From: a virus
DNA: 48,970 nucleotides
Strand: one strand, 5' to 3'
IMG/VR virus record: IMGVR_UViG_3300037493_002279
Span: 1 to 48,970 of that record
Under the pieces are notes generated by a model, which worked only from the letters and a program-made list of their open reading frames with translations, was not told the DNA's origin and ran no database searches. How positions within the stretch are numbered: the stretch's first letter is position 1; each line of letters begins with the position of its first letter. Below, piece by piece: positions 1-7,616 of the stretch. Made by a program: the position numbers and the translations under genes.

Positions 1-5
1 TGACG

Positions 6-611
6 TTGGATGACAAAGAGTTTATTGACCGTCGTTGGGCTGATCGTCTGCCTGAAGGCACTGGCAGCTATAAGTCTGTCATTGCCAAGCTGTTAGAGGA
101 AGGCCAGCCAATCAAGTTCAACATGGGTTGTGGTCGTGACCGTATTGATGGCTACCTTGGCGTTGATATGCACAGCGATACAGCCGACATCAAGCAAGAC
201 ATCATGAAGCTAGACCTGCCAGAGCAGTGCGCTGACGAGATATTTGCCAGCCATGTGATTGAGCATATCCCCCAGCACCGCGCACCTAATGTATTAGAGA
301 AGTGGCTCAACACCTTGAAGGACGGCGGTATGCTTGTTCTGGAGACTCCTGACCTTGCTGGTTTGTGCAAAGACTACCTTGAGCAAGATGGTGCAGATCA
401 GCACATGACTGCAATGTGTATCTATGGCGCTCACGTAGATCGTATTACGCCTGAGACACAGGAAAAGGGTGCCTTGTCACCGCATCTGTGGGGCTACACC
501 CCTAAGTCATTGAGCGACTTGTGTACAGCGGTAGGTTTCAAAGACATTAAGATTCTGCCAGTAACGGGGCAGCATCCGGGTAAGAACTTTAGATTGGAGG
601 CAGTGAAATGA
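6..611 (+). CDS. SAM-dependent methyltransferase (class I), possibly 5'-partial
   Basis: This encodes a small class I (Rossmann-fold) methyltransferase of the type-11 kind. Motif I is visible as N-M-G-C-G at residues 39-43, followed by an acidic residue at D54 in GVDM. The post-motif segment HVIEHI lies at 83-88, and a LKDGGMLVLETPDL strand follows. The substrate cannot be read from sequence. Phage genes of this type near tail-fibre genes are often suspected of modifying surface glycans or virion proteins. The start given is TTG at base 6; the frame stays open to the window edge, so the true start may lie upstream. The stop overlaps the next ATG (ATGA), indicating one operon. The methyltransferase fold is well supported and the role is unknown. 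Confidence 0.75.
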   Translation: MDDKEFIDRRWADRLPEGTGSYKSVIAKLLEEGQPIKFNMGCGRDRIDGYLGVDMHSDTADIKQDIMKLDLPEQCADEIFASHVIEHIPQHRAPNVLEKWLNTLKDGGMLVLETPDLAGLCKDYLEQDGADQHMTAMCIYGAHVDRITPETQEKGALSPHLWGYTPKSLSDLCTAVGFKDIKILPVTGQHPGKNFRLEAVK

Positions 612-1027
612 TTTCTCTTGAAGGTTTGCAGTCTGGCGTTGCCGGTGAAGACCGTGCCATCGCTATCCTGAAGGTTGAGCATAACGGCCAGACGTATGAC
701 TGGATGACGTTTGTGCCACCTGATACTGATCTGGCTACATACATTGCCGCTTCAGAGGGTCGTATTAAGGCTGAGATTGATGCCAAGGAAGCACTATGGG
801 CAGCTAGTCCTAAAATGCGTGAGGTTGACGGTATTAACGGAATTGAGACTGTTGCCATTGATAAGTCCGAGATCGTCTGCGCTGACAACCCTGACTACTA
901 TGCAAAGCGTCGCGCTGAGTATCCTGCGCTTGCGGATCAGTTAGATGCAATGTGGAAGGGTGCTGATGCTATGACGGCTATGGCGGCTAAGATTGCGGCA
1001 GTTAAGGCAAAGTATCCTAAGCCATGA
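608..1027 (+). CDS. Phage tail-region protein of unknown function
   Basis: A 139-residue protein with no catalytic motif. The central and C-terminal part contains a segment of the form RRAEYPALADQLDAMWKG, which recurs in small phage proteins encoded beside tail-fibre and tail-assembly genes. The C-terminus is Ala/Lys-rich and probably helical. It starts with an ATGA overlap on the methyltransferase gene and ends with an ATGA overlap on the next gene, so it is translationally coupled to both. A tail-associated or fibre-chaperone role is an inference from context and the recurring segment only. Confidence 0.6.
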   Translation: MISLEGLQSGVAGEDRAIAILKVEHNGQTYDWMTFVPPDTDLATYIAASEGRIKAEIDAKEALWAASPKMREVDGINGIETVAIDKSEIVCADNPDYYAKRRAEYPALADQLDAMWKGADAMTAMAAKIAAVKAKYPKP

Positions 1028-1296
1028 GTTACACCCTATCCAAGACGGATGCAGGCAAAATCGTTAGGATAGATCAGGGAGGGGTGGTTACCCTTCCCTG
1101 TAGCGTGTTCTCTAAGGGGGATGCGATAATATTATTTAACAATACGGATGAATTCATCTCTATTCATTCGCTGGTAGAAAACTCTTACCGTTCTTCTCGC
1201 GCAAAGAAAAGGTCGTTTATCGAGTTTCCTCCTAGAGCATTAGCGAATGCTATATTTATTGATGACAACATTGTAGTGATATCAGTGGGGTTCTAA
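1024..1296 (+). CDS. Small beta-rich protein, tail-fibre-domain-like
   Basis: This is 90 residues. The N-terminal pattern (LSKTDAGKIVRI followed by an alternating hydrophobic strand) resembles the small beta-structured repeats found in phage tail fibres and virion surface proteins. No enzymatic motif, signal peptide or membrane segment is visible. It overlaps the previous stop by ATGA and is followed directly, with no gap, by the ATG at 1297. A virion surface role is inferred, not shown. Confidence 0.5.
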   Translation: MSYTLSKTDAGKIVRIDQGGVVTLPCSVFSKGDAIILFNNTDEFISIHSLVENSYRSSRAKKRSFIEFPPRALANAIFIDDNIVVISVGF

Positions 1297-1410
1297 ATGA
1301 GTGGAATACTTTTAGCCTTCGTAGGCGCTTCTTTTGGCGGTGGTGGGGTATTGATCGTTAACGGGACGTTCTCTGGTGCCCCTATGGCAGTTGTTTCCTT
1401 TGGTGGCTAG
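1297..1410 (+). CDS. Very short hydrophobic Gly-rich protein
   Basis: A 37-codon reading frame begins at the base after the preceding stop. The product is hydrophobic and Gly-rich (FGGGG near residue 15) with one possible membrane-spanning stretch, and ends in SFGG. The lack of a gap to either neighbour and the small-membrane-protein neighbourhood support it. No homolog is recognised. It could be a lysis-cassette peptide or a chance reading frame. Confidence 0.35.
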   Translation: MSGILLAFVGASFGGGGVLIVNGTFSGAPMAVVSFGG

Positions 1411-1412
1411 TT

Positions 1413-1634
1413 GTGGAACCTCAATTCTTAATTAATGTTGGATTTGCTTCTGCCGGTTTCTTTGGGGGTTGGCTCATCAACAGCATGACCCGTTCCATTA
1501 CGCGCCTTGAAGACAAGATGTCTGACCTCCCATTACTTTACGTTAACAGGGATGATTACAAGTCTGACATCACTGATATGAAGCAGATGTTGAGTAAGAT
1601 ATTCGACAAACTAGATGGAAAGGCCGACAAGTGA
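1413..1634 (+). CDS. Small membrane protein with cytoplasmic coiled coil (lysis region)
   Basis: The 73-residue product has one hydrophobic segment at about residues 5-24 and then a charged, heptad-like helix (LEDKMSDL ... MKQMLSKIFDKL). It starts at GTG, two bases after the previous stop. The topology is common among small phage proteins encoded just before holins. It lies upstream of a recognisable three-TM holin and an endolysin, so a pinholin or lysis-accessory role is plausible but not demonstrated. Confidence 0.5.
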   Translation: MEPQFLINVGFASAGFFGGWLINSMTRSITRLEDKMSDLPLLYVNRDDYKSDITDMKQMLSKIFDKLDGKADK

Positions 1635-1637
1635 AAT

Positions 1638-1736
1638 ATGGATCCGATTACGATTGGGGCGGCCTTCGCGGTCGCAAAGGCGGCAGTTGCTGGCGTAAAA
1701 GAGGCAATCGCCCTCGGTAATTTGGTGGATGTTTAG
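1638..1736 (+). CDS. Tiny ORF, possible truncated remnant of a phage MDPxTIG-type protein
   Basis: This is a 32-codon frame beginning M-D-P-I-T-I-G and continuing with alternating Ala/Val and Lys/Glu before a TAG stop. The opening resembles the start of a longer phage structural or lysis-region protein that I recall from aquatic podoviruses; here it ends early. Only 15 bases separate it from the next ATG. It may be a short functional peptide or a decayed remnant. Confidence 0.3.
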   Translation: MDPITIGAAFAVAKAAVAGVKEAIALGNLVDV

Positions 1737-1751
1737 GCACGGGGGTGACGA

Positions 1752-2012
1752 ATGAACATGCAAGACATTATGAAGGCGATAATCCCCATCGCCCTGTCTG
1801 CAATTGTGTGGCTGTTGGGGCAGGTTGGTAGTTTCTCTGAGCGGCTAACCAAGATTGAGGGTCAAATGCCGGCTTTGATTACGTCGCAAGGTGTGCCAAC
1901 GGACAGCCCCCTATCCGCAGAACGACGCCATGCGATGAAAGAAGAAATATACAACGACATTCATGACCTACAAGTGCGGGTCAAATTAATGGAAGAGCGA
2001 GGTAAACACTAA
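1752..2012 (+). CDS. Membrane-anchored coiled-coil protein (lysis region)
   Basis: The 86-residue protein has a hydrophobic segment at about residues 7-24 followed by an amphipathic, charged helix region (SERLTKIEGQM and a C-terminal Glu/Arg-rich helix). A GGTGA ribosome site precedes the ATG. The last base is shared with the following holin start. It resembles holin-accessory proteins with one transmembrane segment and a cytoplasmic helix. Function is inferred from position immediately before the holin. Confidence 0.5.
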   Translation: MNMQDIMKAIIPIALSAIVWLLGQVGSFSERLTKIEGQMPALITSQGVPTDSPLSAERRHAMKEEIYNDIHDLQVRVKLMEERGKH

Positions 2013-2527
2013 TGATGACCTTACTGTCAACGCTAATTAGCTTCCTGATGGGCGGCCTGCCAAAGCTGCTTGATTTCTTCCAGGACCGTGCAGATAAAGG
2101 GCATGAGCTCAAACTAGCCGCCATGCAGACTGAGCGTGAGCTACAACTAGCCGCGGCAGGTTATGCCGGCCAGGCTAAGGTCGAAGAGATCAAGCTTGAC
2201 GAGATTAGGGTCCAATCCTCCGCGGACACTCAGCAAGCCTTAATGGGTGCCCAGCAGGCTGAAATGCAGGCTATCTATGCCCACGACATGAGCCTGAACG
2301 AGGGCACCAGCCAGTGGATGAAGAACCTCCGAGCTGGTGTACGTCCGATCATCACGTTCGGCTTCTTTTTCCTGCTAGTGGCCATTGACGTTGGCCTGTA
2401 CATCCACGGCATTAACAATAATGTATCTTTTGACATCCTCGCAGATCAGCTTTGGGATGACGACACGCAGGCCCTGTTTGCCTCAATAATTGCCTTCCAT
2501 TTCGGGGGAAGGGCGTTTGGCAAATGA
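2012..2527 (+). CDS. Holin, three-TM (GTA-holin-like) family
   Basis: This 171-residue protein fits the holin family known as Holin_3TMs/GTA holin. It has an N-terminal hydrophobic segment at about 3-22, a long charged Gln/Glu/Ala helix, and a second hydrophobic block at about 108-130 (RPIITFGFFFLLVAI). It ends with the family-like tail W-D-D-D-T-Q-A-L-F-A through F-G-G-R-A. Such proteins form membrane lesions that release the endolysin at the end of infection. The endolysin gene lies less than 200 bases downstream, which agrees. It overlaps the next gene by ATGA. The family match is by eye. Confidence 0.75.
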   Translation: MMTLLSTLISFLMGGLPKLLDFFQDRADKGHELKLAAMQTERELQLAAAGYAGQAKVEEIKLDEIRVQSSADTQQALMGAQQAEMQAIYAHDMSLNEGTSQWMKNLRAGVRPIITFGFFFLLVAIDVGLYIHGINNNVSFDILADQLWDDDTQALFASIIAFHFGGRAFGK

Positions 2528-2709
2528 TCCGCCTATTAATACTGGTTCTGCTGTGTATTCTTATAGCGTTCCATATTTTTGGTTGCGCGGATAAGCACGC
2601 AGATTGCGTAGAGGCGGCACAGAGGGAGTATTCAAATGCCCACCCAGAAACAAGCTACAGCCAATTAATACTAAAGCGAAAAGACTTTGATCGTCGGTGC
2701 CCACAATGA
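2524..2709 (+). CDS. Putative small lipoprotein, candidate outer-membrane spanin
   Basis: The 61-residue product starts with Met-Ile-Arg and a strongly hydrophobic stretch ending I-F-G-C at residues 18-21, a lipobox-like signal that would place Cys21 at the mature N-terminus. About 40 mature residues follow, with two further cysteines. Between a holin and an endolysin this could be an Rz1-like or unimolecular spanin. It lacks the proline richness of many Rz1 proteins, and no separate Rz partner was found, so the role remains a hypothesis. It overlaps both neighbours by ATGA. Confidence 0.5.
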   Translation: MIRLLILVLLCILIAFHIFGCADKHADCVEAAQREYSNAHPETSYSQLILKRKDFDRRCPQ

Positions 2710-3185
2710 ACGTCAGCCCTCAATGCTTAGCGATGATCCGGCATCACGAAGGTACCAAGCTGCGCCCTTACCGATGCCCCGCACTTTTGTGGACATGCCT
2801 TGTTGGGCATGTATGCGACCCGAACCACGCACGGGTGCCGTTAGAGCAGAGGAAGTCTCTACCGATACCGGAGGGGTGGAATAGACAGTTCACGTTGGAG
2901 GAGGCTGATGCGGTGCTTTCTAAGGATCTTGAGAGGTTTATCCGAGGCGTATCCAAGTATTGCCCTGGTCCTATTACTCAAGGGCAGTTGGACGCATTGG
3001 TCAGCTTTAGTTTTAACCTTGGGCTAGGAACTTTACAAAGAAGCACTTTACGGCAGAAGCATAACCGGGGAGACTTTGAGGGTGCCGCTAAGGAATTCTT
3101 AAAGTTTACGAAGGCAGGCGGGAAAGTTTTGAGGGGGCTTGTTGCTAGGCGAGGTGATGAGCGGTCTCGGTATTTGGCCAAATGA
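2706..3185 (+). CDS. Endolysin, GH24 lysozyme
   Basis: This encodes a T4/P22-type muramidase that cuts the glycan strands of peptidoglycan. The family catalytic spacing E-x8-C-x5-T is visible as E15, C24 and T30 (HHEGTKLRPYRCPALLWT). The usual GYGH segment is altered to CLVGH. Helical C-terminal family features follow, including QLDALVSFSFNLGLG and ARRGDERSRY. ATG 2706 is chosen because it gives an ATGA overlap with the upstream stop; a GTG nine bases earlier is possible. No signal peptide is visible, consistent with holin-dependent export. Confidence 0.9.
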   Translation: MNVSPQCLAMIRHHEGTKLRPYRCPALLWTCLVGHVCDPNHARVPLEQRKSLPIPEGWNRQFTLEEADAVLSKDLERFIRGVSKYCPGPITQGQLDALVSFSFNLGLGTLQRSTLRQKHNRGDFEGAAKEFLKFTKAGGKVLRGLVARRGDERSRYLAK

Positions 3186-3202
3186 ATACACGTTTTACAT
3201 AG

Positions 3203-3231
3203 TTACAACATAACCTTAAAATGGCTATAAG
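3203..3231 (+). promoter_or_regulatory. Sigma70-like promoter for the tail/ejection operon
   Basis: TTACAA (3203-3208) and TATAAG (3226-3231) are separated by exactly 17 bases in the 72-base AT-rich gap between the endolysin and the adaptor gene. An AAGGGA ribosome site and ATG follow. The gap is unusually long for this compact genome, which supports a regulatory role. Confidence 0.5.
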
Positions 3232-3257
3232 TCTATGAAAGTTTAAGGGAAAGTATT

Positions 3258-3893
3258 ATGACCTCCGCAGTTGTGATGACCTATGACAGCCTAGTGGCTG
3301 ACGTGATCTCCTATCTGGAGCGGACTGATACCGCCACGGTAGACAAGATTCCTACTTTTATTATGTTAGCTGAGCAGGTTATTGCCAGCCAGATCAAGTT
3401 TCTAGGCAACCTGACGGTCCAAGAAAGCCAGATGATTGCTACGCAGTCGGTGATTGATAAGCCTGCCCGGTGGCACAAGACGGTCTCCATGAACGTGACA
3501 GTGGCCAACAACCGATATCCTGTCCTGTTGCGTAAGCCTGAGTACCTGCGGGAGTACTGGCCGAACCCTAGCGAGACGGAAGTCCCGAAGTTTTACTCTG
3601 ATTACGACTACACCCATTGGCTAGTGGCGCCTACGCCTGACCTTGACTATAACTTCGAGGTTATCTATTACGAGCGGGTCCAGCCCTTGAGCTCAACTAA
3701 CCAGGTTAATTGGTTCACAACCTATGCCCCGCAGGCCATGCTGTACGGGACGTTACTGCAGTCGATGCCGTTCTTGAAGAACGATGACCGGATGCCTATG
3801 TGGCAGGCTCAGTACGACCTCATTATCAACACTCTGAAGGCTGAGGATGCGATGCGCATAGCTGACCGTCAGGCCGTCGCATTGGACTCCTAA
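3258..3893 (+). CDS. Head-tail adaptor protein (SU10-adaptor-like)
   Basis: A 211-residue protein with the layout of the SU10-type phage adaptor family. A helical N-terminus (YDSLVADVISYLERTD, PTFIMLAEQVIASQ) is followed by a beta region containing PARWHKT, PEYLREYWPNP and the strand P-K-F-Y-S-D-Y-D-Y-T-H-W-L-V-A-P-T-P. It closes with YERVQPLS and a C-terminal helix. Adaptors of this type sit as a ring beneath the portal and connect it to the nozzle. An AAGGGA site precedes the ATG. The following fibre-like and nozzle genes fit a tail-assembly operon. Confidence 0.75.
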   Translation: MTSAVVMTYDSLVADVISYLERTDTATVDKIPTFIMLAEQVIASQIKFLGNLTVQESQMIATQSVIDKPARWHKTVSMNVTVANNRYPVLLRKPEYLREYWPNPSETEVPKFYSDYDYTHWLVAPTPDLDYNFEVIYYERVQPLSSTNQVNWFTTYAPQAMLYGTLLQSMPFLKNDDRMPMWQAQYDLIINTLKAEDAMRIADRQAVALDS

Positions 3894-3895
3894 CT

Positions 3896-5116
3896 ATGTC
3901 ATATAACAGCCCCTTCACAGGAAACGTAGTCCAGCCGACGGACGTTTCCTATCGCTACATAGAACTAAACTCGGATCTACAGCTAGAGTGGCCAATTAAC
4001 GGCACCACGGCTGACGGTGCGGCTGCGAGGATTATGGACGTTCTGCCTGACCAGGCTGGATGGGACTTGATCATGCCGCCGGCGAATCAGACATCGGTAG
4101 GCACTGATGCGATGATTTACAACGTAGGCAATTTTAGTTTTACGGTAACCGACTTTGACGGCGGGACTATTGTTGCGATTGCCCCTGGAGAAGCTCAGTA
4201 CATCTACGTAACAGACAATGCTGACGAGGCCGGCACCTGGAACGTTTTTCAATTCGGCGCCGGAACATCATCGGCTGATGCGGCAGTACTAGCTGGGTAC
4301 GGCTTAAAGGCTATCTCAACGACCTTAAACCAGTCGCATAGTACGGTAACCTTCTCATCTAACTACACGGCTGTGGCGGCTGACAGGGCCTCATGCTACA
4401 TCTGGAACGGCGGCGCTGGTACGTTTACCCTACCTACGCCTGCCTCCCTGGGCAACGATTGGTTTGTATTGGTGCGCAATGGAGGAACCGGTTCGTTAGC
4501 GGTTACCCCGGCGAGTGGAAATATTAACGACGTTGCATCGGTTAGCTTGCAGCCTGCCGACTCTTGCTTTGTGTGCTGCTCTGGAACGGCGTATTTTACG
4601 GTCGGCTTGGGTAAGGTGTCGCAGTTTAACTTCACGCAGTTAACGAAGCTGGTAACAAACGGCGCCTATACATTGACCTCTGCTGAGGCCGCTAATGTTG
4701 TCCAGAAGTATATTGGAACATTAACCGGCGCTGTGACGGTAGAAATCCCGCAGACGGTGCAGGTTTATTACATCTCTAACCAAACCACGGACCCTGGCCC
4801 TTACGATATTACCTTTACGACTGGCGTGGCTGGCTCTAATACGGCGATTGTGCCTGCTGGGAACCAGGTTATTTTGTTATGTGACTCGGTAAATATTTAT
4901 AACGCAACAACGATTAGTGCCGGCGCAAGCATTTCGTCTTTGTCTGACGGGACGGTTGTTAACCCATCCTTAAACTTTTCTTCTGAGACAAACACTGGCA
5001 TGTACCGGCCAGGTTCTGGGGAGATCGGCTGGTCTATCCTTGGGGTAAACGAGATGACCTTAGCGGCCTCAGGTTTAACTATTCCTAGCGGTATTGCTGG
5101 TGGTGTCTTCACATGA
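3896..5116 (+). CDS. Tail fibre-like virion protein
   Basis: The 406-residue protein is rich in Thr, Ser, Val and Gly and appears wholly beta-structured, with no enzyme motif. The C-terminal 70 residues contain NPSLNFSSETNTGMYRPGSG and NEMTLAASGL, a pattern typical of phage tail-fibre terminal regions. Residues about 140-330 hold two or three related beta units (TFTLPTPASLGNDW and TVEIPQTVQVYY are comparable). It overlaps the nozzle gene by ATGA. Whether it forms fibres, a tail knob or an adaptor-bound appendage cannot be decided. Confidence 0.65.
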   Translation: MSYNSPFTGNVVQPTDVSYRYIELNSDLQLEWPINGTTADGAAARIMDVLPDQAGWDLIMPPANQTSVGTDAMIYNVGNFSFTVTDFDGGTIVAIAPGEAQYIYVTDNADEAGTWNVFQFGAGTSSADAAVLAGYGLKAISTTLNQSHSTVTFSSNYTAVAADRASCYIWNGGAGTFTLPTPASLGNDWFVLVRNGGTGSLAVTPASGNINDVASVSLQPADSCFVCCSGTAYFTVGLGKVSQFNFTQLTKLVTNGAYTLTSAEAANVVQKYIGTLTGAVTVEIPQTVQVYYISNQTTDPGPYDITFTTGVAGSNTAIVPAGNQVILLCDSVNIYNATTISAGASISSLSDGTVVNPSLNFSSETNTGMYRPGSGEIGWSILGVNEMTLAASGLTIPSGIAGGVFT

Positions 5117-7347
5117 CCCAAAAAGTCTTTGCCCTTGACACTGTCGCTGGGATTCAGCGGGACGGGACGCTCTTTGATAAAGCGTTTTATACCGACGGCA
5201 AGTGGGTCAGGTTCCAGCGTAAGCGCCCTCGTAAGATGGGCGGGTACCGGGTTATCTCGGCTCAGCTCACAGGCCCATCACGGGGTATCTGGGTTAATCC
5301 AAGGAACGGCCTTACCTATATTTTTAGTGGGTACAGCGATGGCCTGCAGACGCTAACGATTGACAGTAACGGTGTTGGATCTGGCTTTCAAAACTTCACG
5401 TTAAATAACTTCACGCCATCGAATCTTAACCTTTGGCAGTTTGACGGTTTTTATGATGTGGCTGGGTCTGGCTTATCTACTCTTGTGGCTCACCCAGGCC
5501 AGAATTTGGCTGTGATTGATAACACTACGAACACGCCTGTTTTGATTGGTGACGTAACAGGCACGACTTTGTCCCAGATTGGTGTTTTTACGGACAGCGT
5601 AACGACAACAAACGGCGTAGCTACGGTTACTTTGGCCGCTACTAACATCTTAATTGCTGCTGGCCAGTCCATAACAGGTGCGGGAATACCTAACGGGACA
5701 ACGGTTGTGTCTATTGTTAGCACGACGGTTACCTTGTCTGCTAACGCTACGGCAAGTGCGACGGTGACGGCTACCTTTAACAACAACGTCAGCGTATCGG
5801 GCGGCGTTGTCGTCTTGCACCCTTACGTGTTTGTTTTTGGTAATGACGGCTTACTAAGAAACTGCTCGGCCGGCAATGCACAGGATTGGGTTTCTGCGGA
5901 CGCTAATGAGGTGAATGTAGCCTCTGGGAAGATCGTTAAGGGGTTGCCCGTGCGTGGTGGCTCTAACAGCCCCTCAGGCCTGTTCTGGAGCTTGGACAGC
6001 CTTATACGCGTCTCCTATACCCCTCAGTCGCTAGGCATTGCAGGAACGGCTAACTTTTCTACCCCGACTTTCTGGCGTTACGACATTATTTCAAGCCAGA
6101 ATTCGATCTTGTCCTCGCAGTGCGTGATTGAGTACGACGGCATTTATTACTGGATCGGTGTTGATCGATTCCTCCTGTACAACGGTACGGTGAAGGAAAT
6201 TGAAAACAACATGAATCAGAACTACTTTTTTGATAATCTGAACTATGACGCCAGGGAAAAGGTTTGGGTAACGAAAGTACCTCGATATGGTGAGGTTTGG
6301 TGGTACTACCCGCGTGGCGATTCCACTGAATGTAACGACGCGATTGTCTACAATATCCGCGAGAATACCTGGTACGACGCCGGTGGAGCTATTGGTGCTC
6401 GGCGCTCCGCTGGGTACTTCTCGCAGGTGTTTGCATTTCCTGTTGCGGCCGATTGGGTAACAACGGTATCGGAGCCTGTTTTTGAAGCAAGTTTTGCTAT
6501 TGTTAACGGCTCCCCTTATCTTAAAACCGCGACGTACTACCCTGACGTTATCGTAGGCCAGGTTATTAGCGGGACGGGGATTACTGCCGGCACTGAGGTG
6601 CAGACGGTCACAACTAGCGGCATTAACGGCCTTGGGGCTATTACGGCCGGGTCTGGCTATGTGAACGGGTCTTACTCTAATATTCCATTTATAACCGGCA
6701 CCGGCTTTAACGGGACGGCAAATATTACTGTTGCCGGCAATATTGTGACCGCTGTCGCAATCGTAAACCCTGGCGCCACCTACCAGGTTGGTGATGTGCT
6801 TGAGGTTGATGACGCTGACTTAGGCGGTGGCACTGGATTCTCAATACCCGTTACCTCTATTTGGACGATGGTTATCACGATGACTGCTAACGCTACGGCG
6901 ACCGGTACAGAGCTGTTAACGTTTAGCACGCAGCCGGACTTAATTGAGGTGTTCCAGAACGAGTACGGCACTGACTATGTAAATGGCCAGAACGCGGTTG
7001 CGATTGAGAGTTACTTTGAGACAAACGACCTTGGTTGGGTAAGCGGCGGTCCTGCTGAAATGTCTCCGGCTGGGACTAACCGGTGGCTGCGCTTAGAGCG
7101 CGTTGAGCCTGACTTCGTCATGGCAGGTGAGATGAGCCTTGTTGTGACTGGGCGTCCATTTGCGCAGGGTGATGACCAGGAGTCTACTCCGTATGTGTTT
7201 GACGCTAACATTGGCAAGATTGACATGAAGGAGCAACGCCGGGAGTTACGCCTGCGGTTCATTTCAAACATTGTTGGCGGTAACTATCAATTAGGTAAGT
7301 TGCTGCTAAACGCGGACCTTGGCGACGTTCGAGGTTTCGGATCATGA
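5113..7347 (+). CDS. Tail nozzle / DNA-stabilisation protein with inserted domains
   Basis: This 744-residue protein starts DGTLFDKAFYTDGKWVRFQR and continues with repeated strand motifs of beta-propeller character (RGIWVNPRNGLTYIFSG, LHPYVFVFGNDGLLR, YDGIYYWIGVDRFLLYNG). That is the pattern of podovirus nozzle proteins, analogous to T7 gp12, P22 gp10 and the SU10 nozzle, which close the tail below the adaptor. Two copies of a small beta domain are inserted: residues about 160-225, and 480-605 where the second copy is itself split by another insert. The C-terminal LRLRFISNIVGGNYQLGK also fits the family. It overlaps both neighbours by ATGA. Confidence 0.7.
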   Translation: MTQKVFALDTVAGIQRDGTLFDKAFYTDGKWVRFQRKRPRKMGGYRVISAQLTGPSRGIWVNPRNGLTYIFSGYSDGLQTLTIDSNGVGSGFQNFTLNNFTPSNLNLWQFDGFYDVAGSGLSTLVAHPGQNLAVIDNTTNTPVLIGDVTGTTLSQIGVFTDSVTTTNGVATVTLAATNILIAAGQSITGAGIPNGTTVVSIVSTTVTLSANATASATVTATFNNNVSVSGGVVVLHPYVFVFGNDGLLRNCSAGNAQDWVSADANEVNVASGKIVKGLPVRGGSNSPSGLFWSLDSLIRVSYTPQSLGIAGTANFSTPTFWRYDIISSQNSILSSQCVIEYDGIYYWIGVDRFLLYNGTVKEIENNMNQNYFFDNLNYDAREKVWVTKVPRYGEVWWYYPRGDSTECNDAIVYNIRENTWYDAGGAIGARRSAGYFSQVFAFPVAADWVTTVSEPVFEASFAIVNGSPYLKTATYYPDVIVGQVISGTGITAGTEVQTVTTSGINGLGAITAGSGYVNGSYSNIPFITGTGFNGTANITVAGNIVTAVAIVNPGATYQVGDVLEVDDADLGGGTGFSIPVTSIWTMVITMTANATATGTELLTFSTQPDLIEVFQNEYGTDYVNGQNAVAIESYFETNDLGWVSGGPAEMSPAGTNRWLRLERVEPDFVMAGEMSLVVTGRPFAQGDDQESTPYVFDANIGKIDMKEQRRELRLRFISNIVGGNYQLGKLLLNADLGDVRGFGS

Positions 7348-7607
7348 TGACCCCGAGCGTAAGCCCTCCGCTAGTCTATGACCCCAGGTATCATACTTTT
7401 GACTCCTGGGCATGTCTTATGGTCGAGCAGTACGCGGCGAATCAACTTGCTATCCCTACGCCGGGCATGGACTGGACTGAATGGGCTCGTGGGTTGAAGG
7501 CGATTGACGTGTTCACGAATGAAGGTATTCCGGGTCCCGTTGGGTTTGATAACTGGTTTGATTGGGCATCTGCATTATTAGGCGCCATCAACCCTAGCGT
7601 GGCTTAA
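7344..7607 (+). CDS. Small conserved-looking tail-module protein, unknown function
   Basis: The 87-residue product contains conserved-looking Trp/Asp patterns (DSWACLMVEQYAANQL, W-x2-W and F-D-N-W-F-D-W-A) and no membrane segment. It starts by ATGA overlap with the nozzle gene. A comparable small protein follows the nozzle gene in similar podoviruses, as far as I recall. It could be a tail assembly factor or a minor virion protein. Confidence 0.55.
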   Translation: MMTPSVSPPLVYDPRYHTFDSWACLMVEQYAANQLAIPTPGMDWTEWARGLKAIDVFTNEGIPGPVGFDNWFDWASALLGAINPSVA

Positions 7608-7616
7608 AGGTAAATT

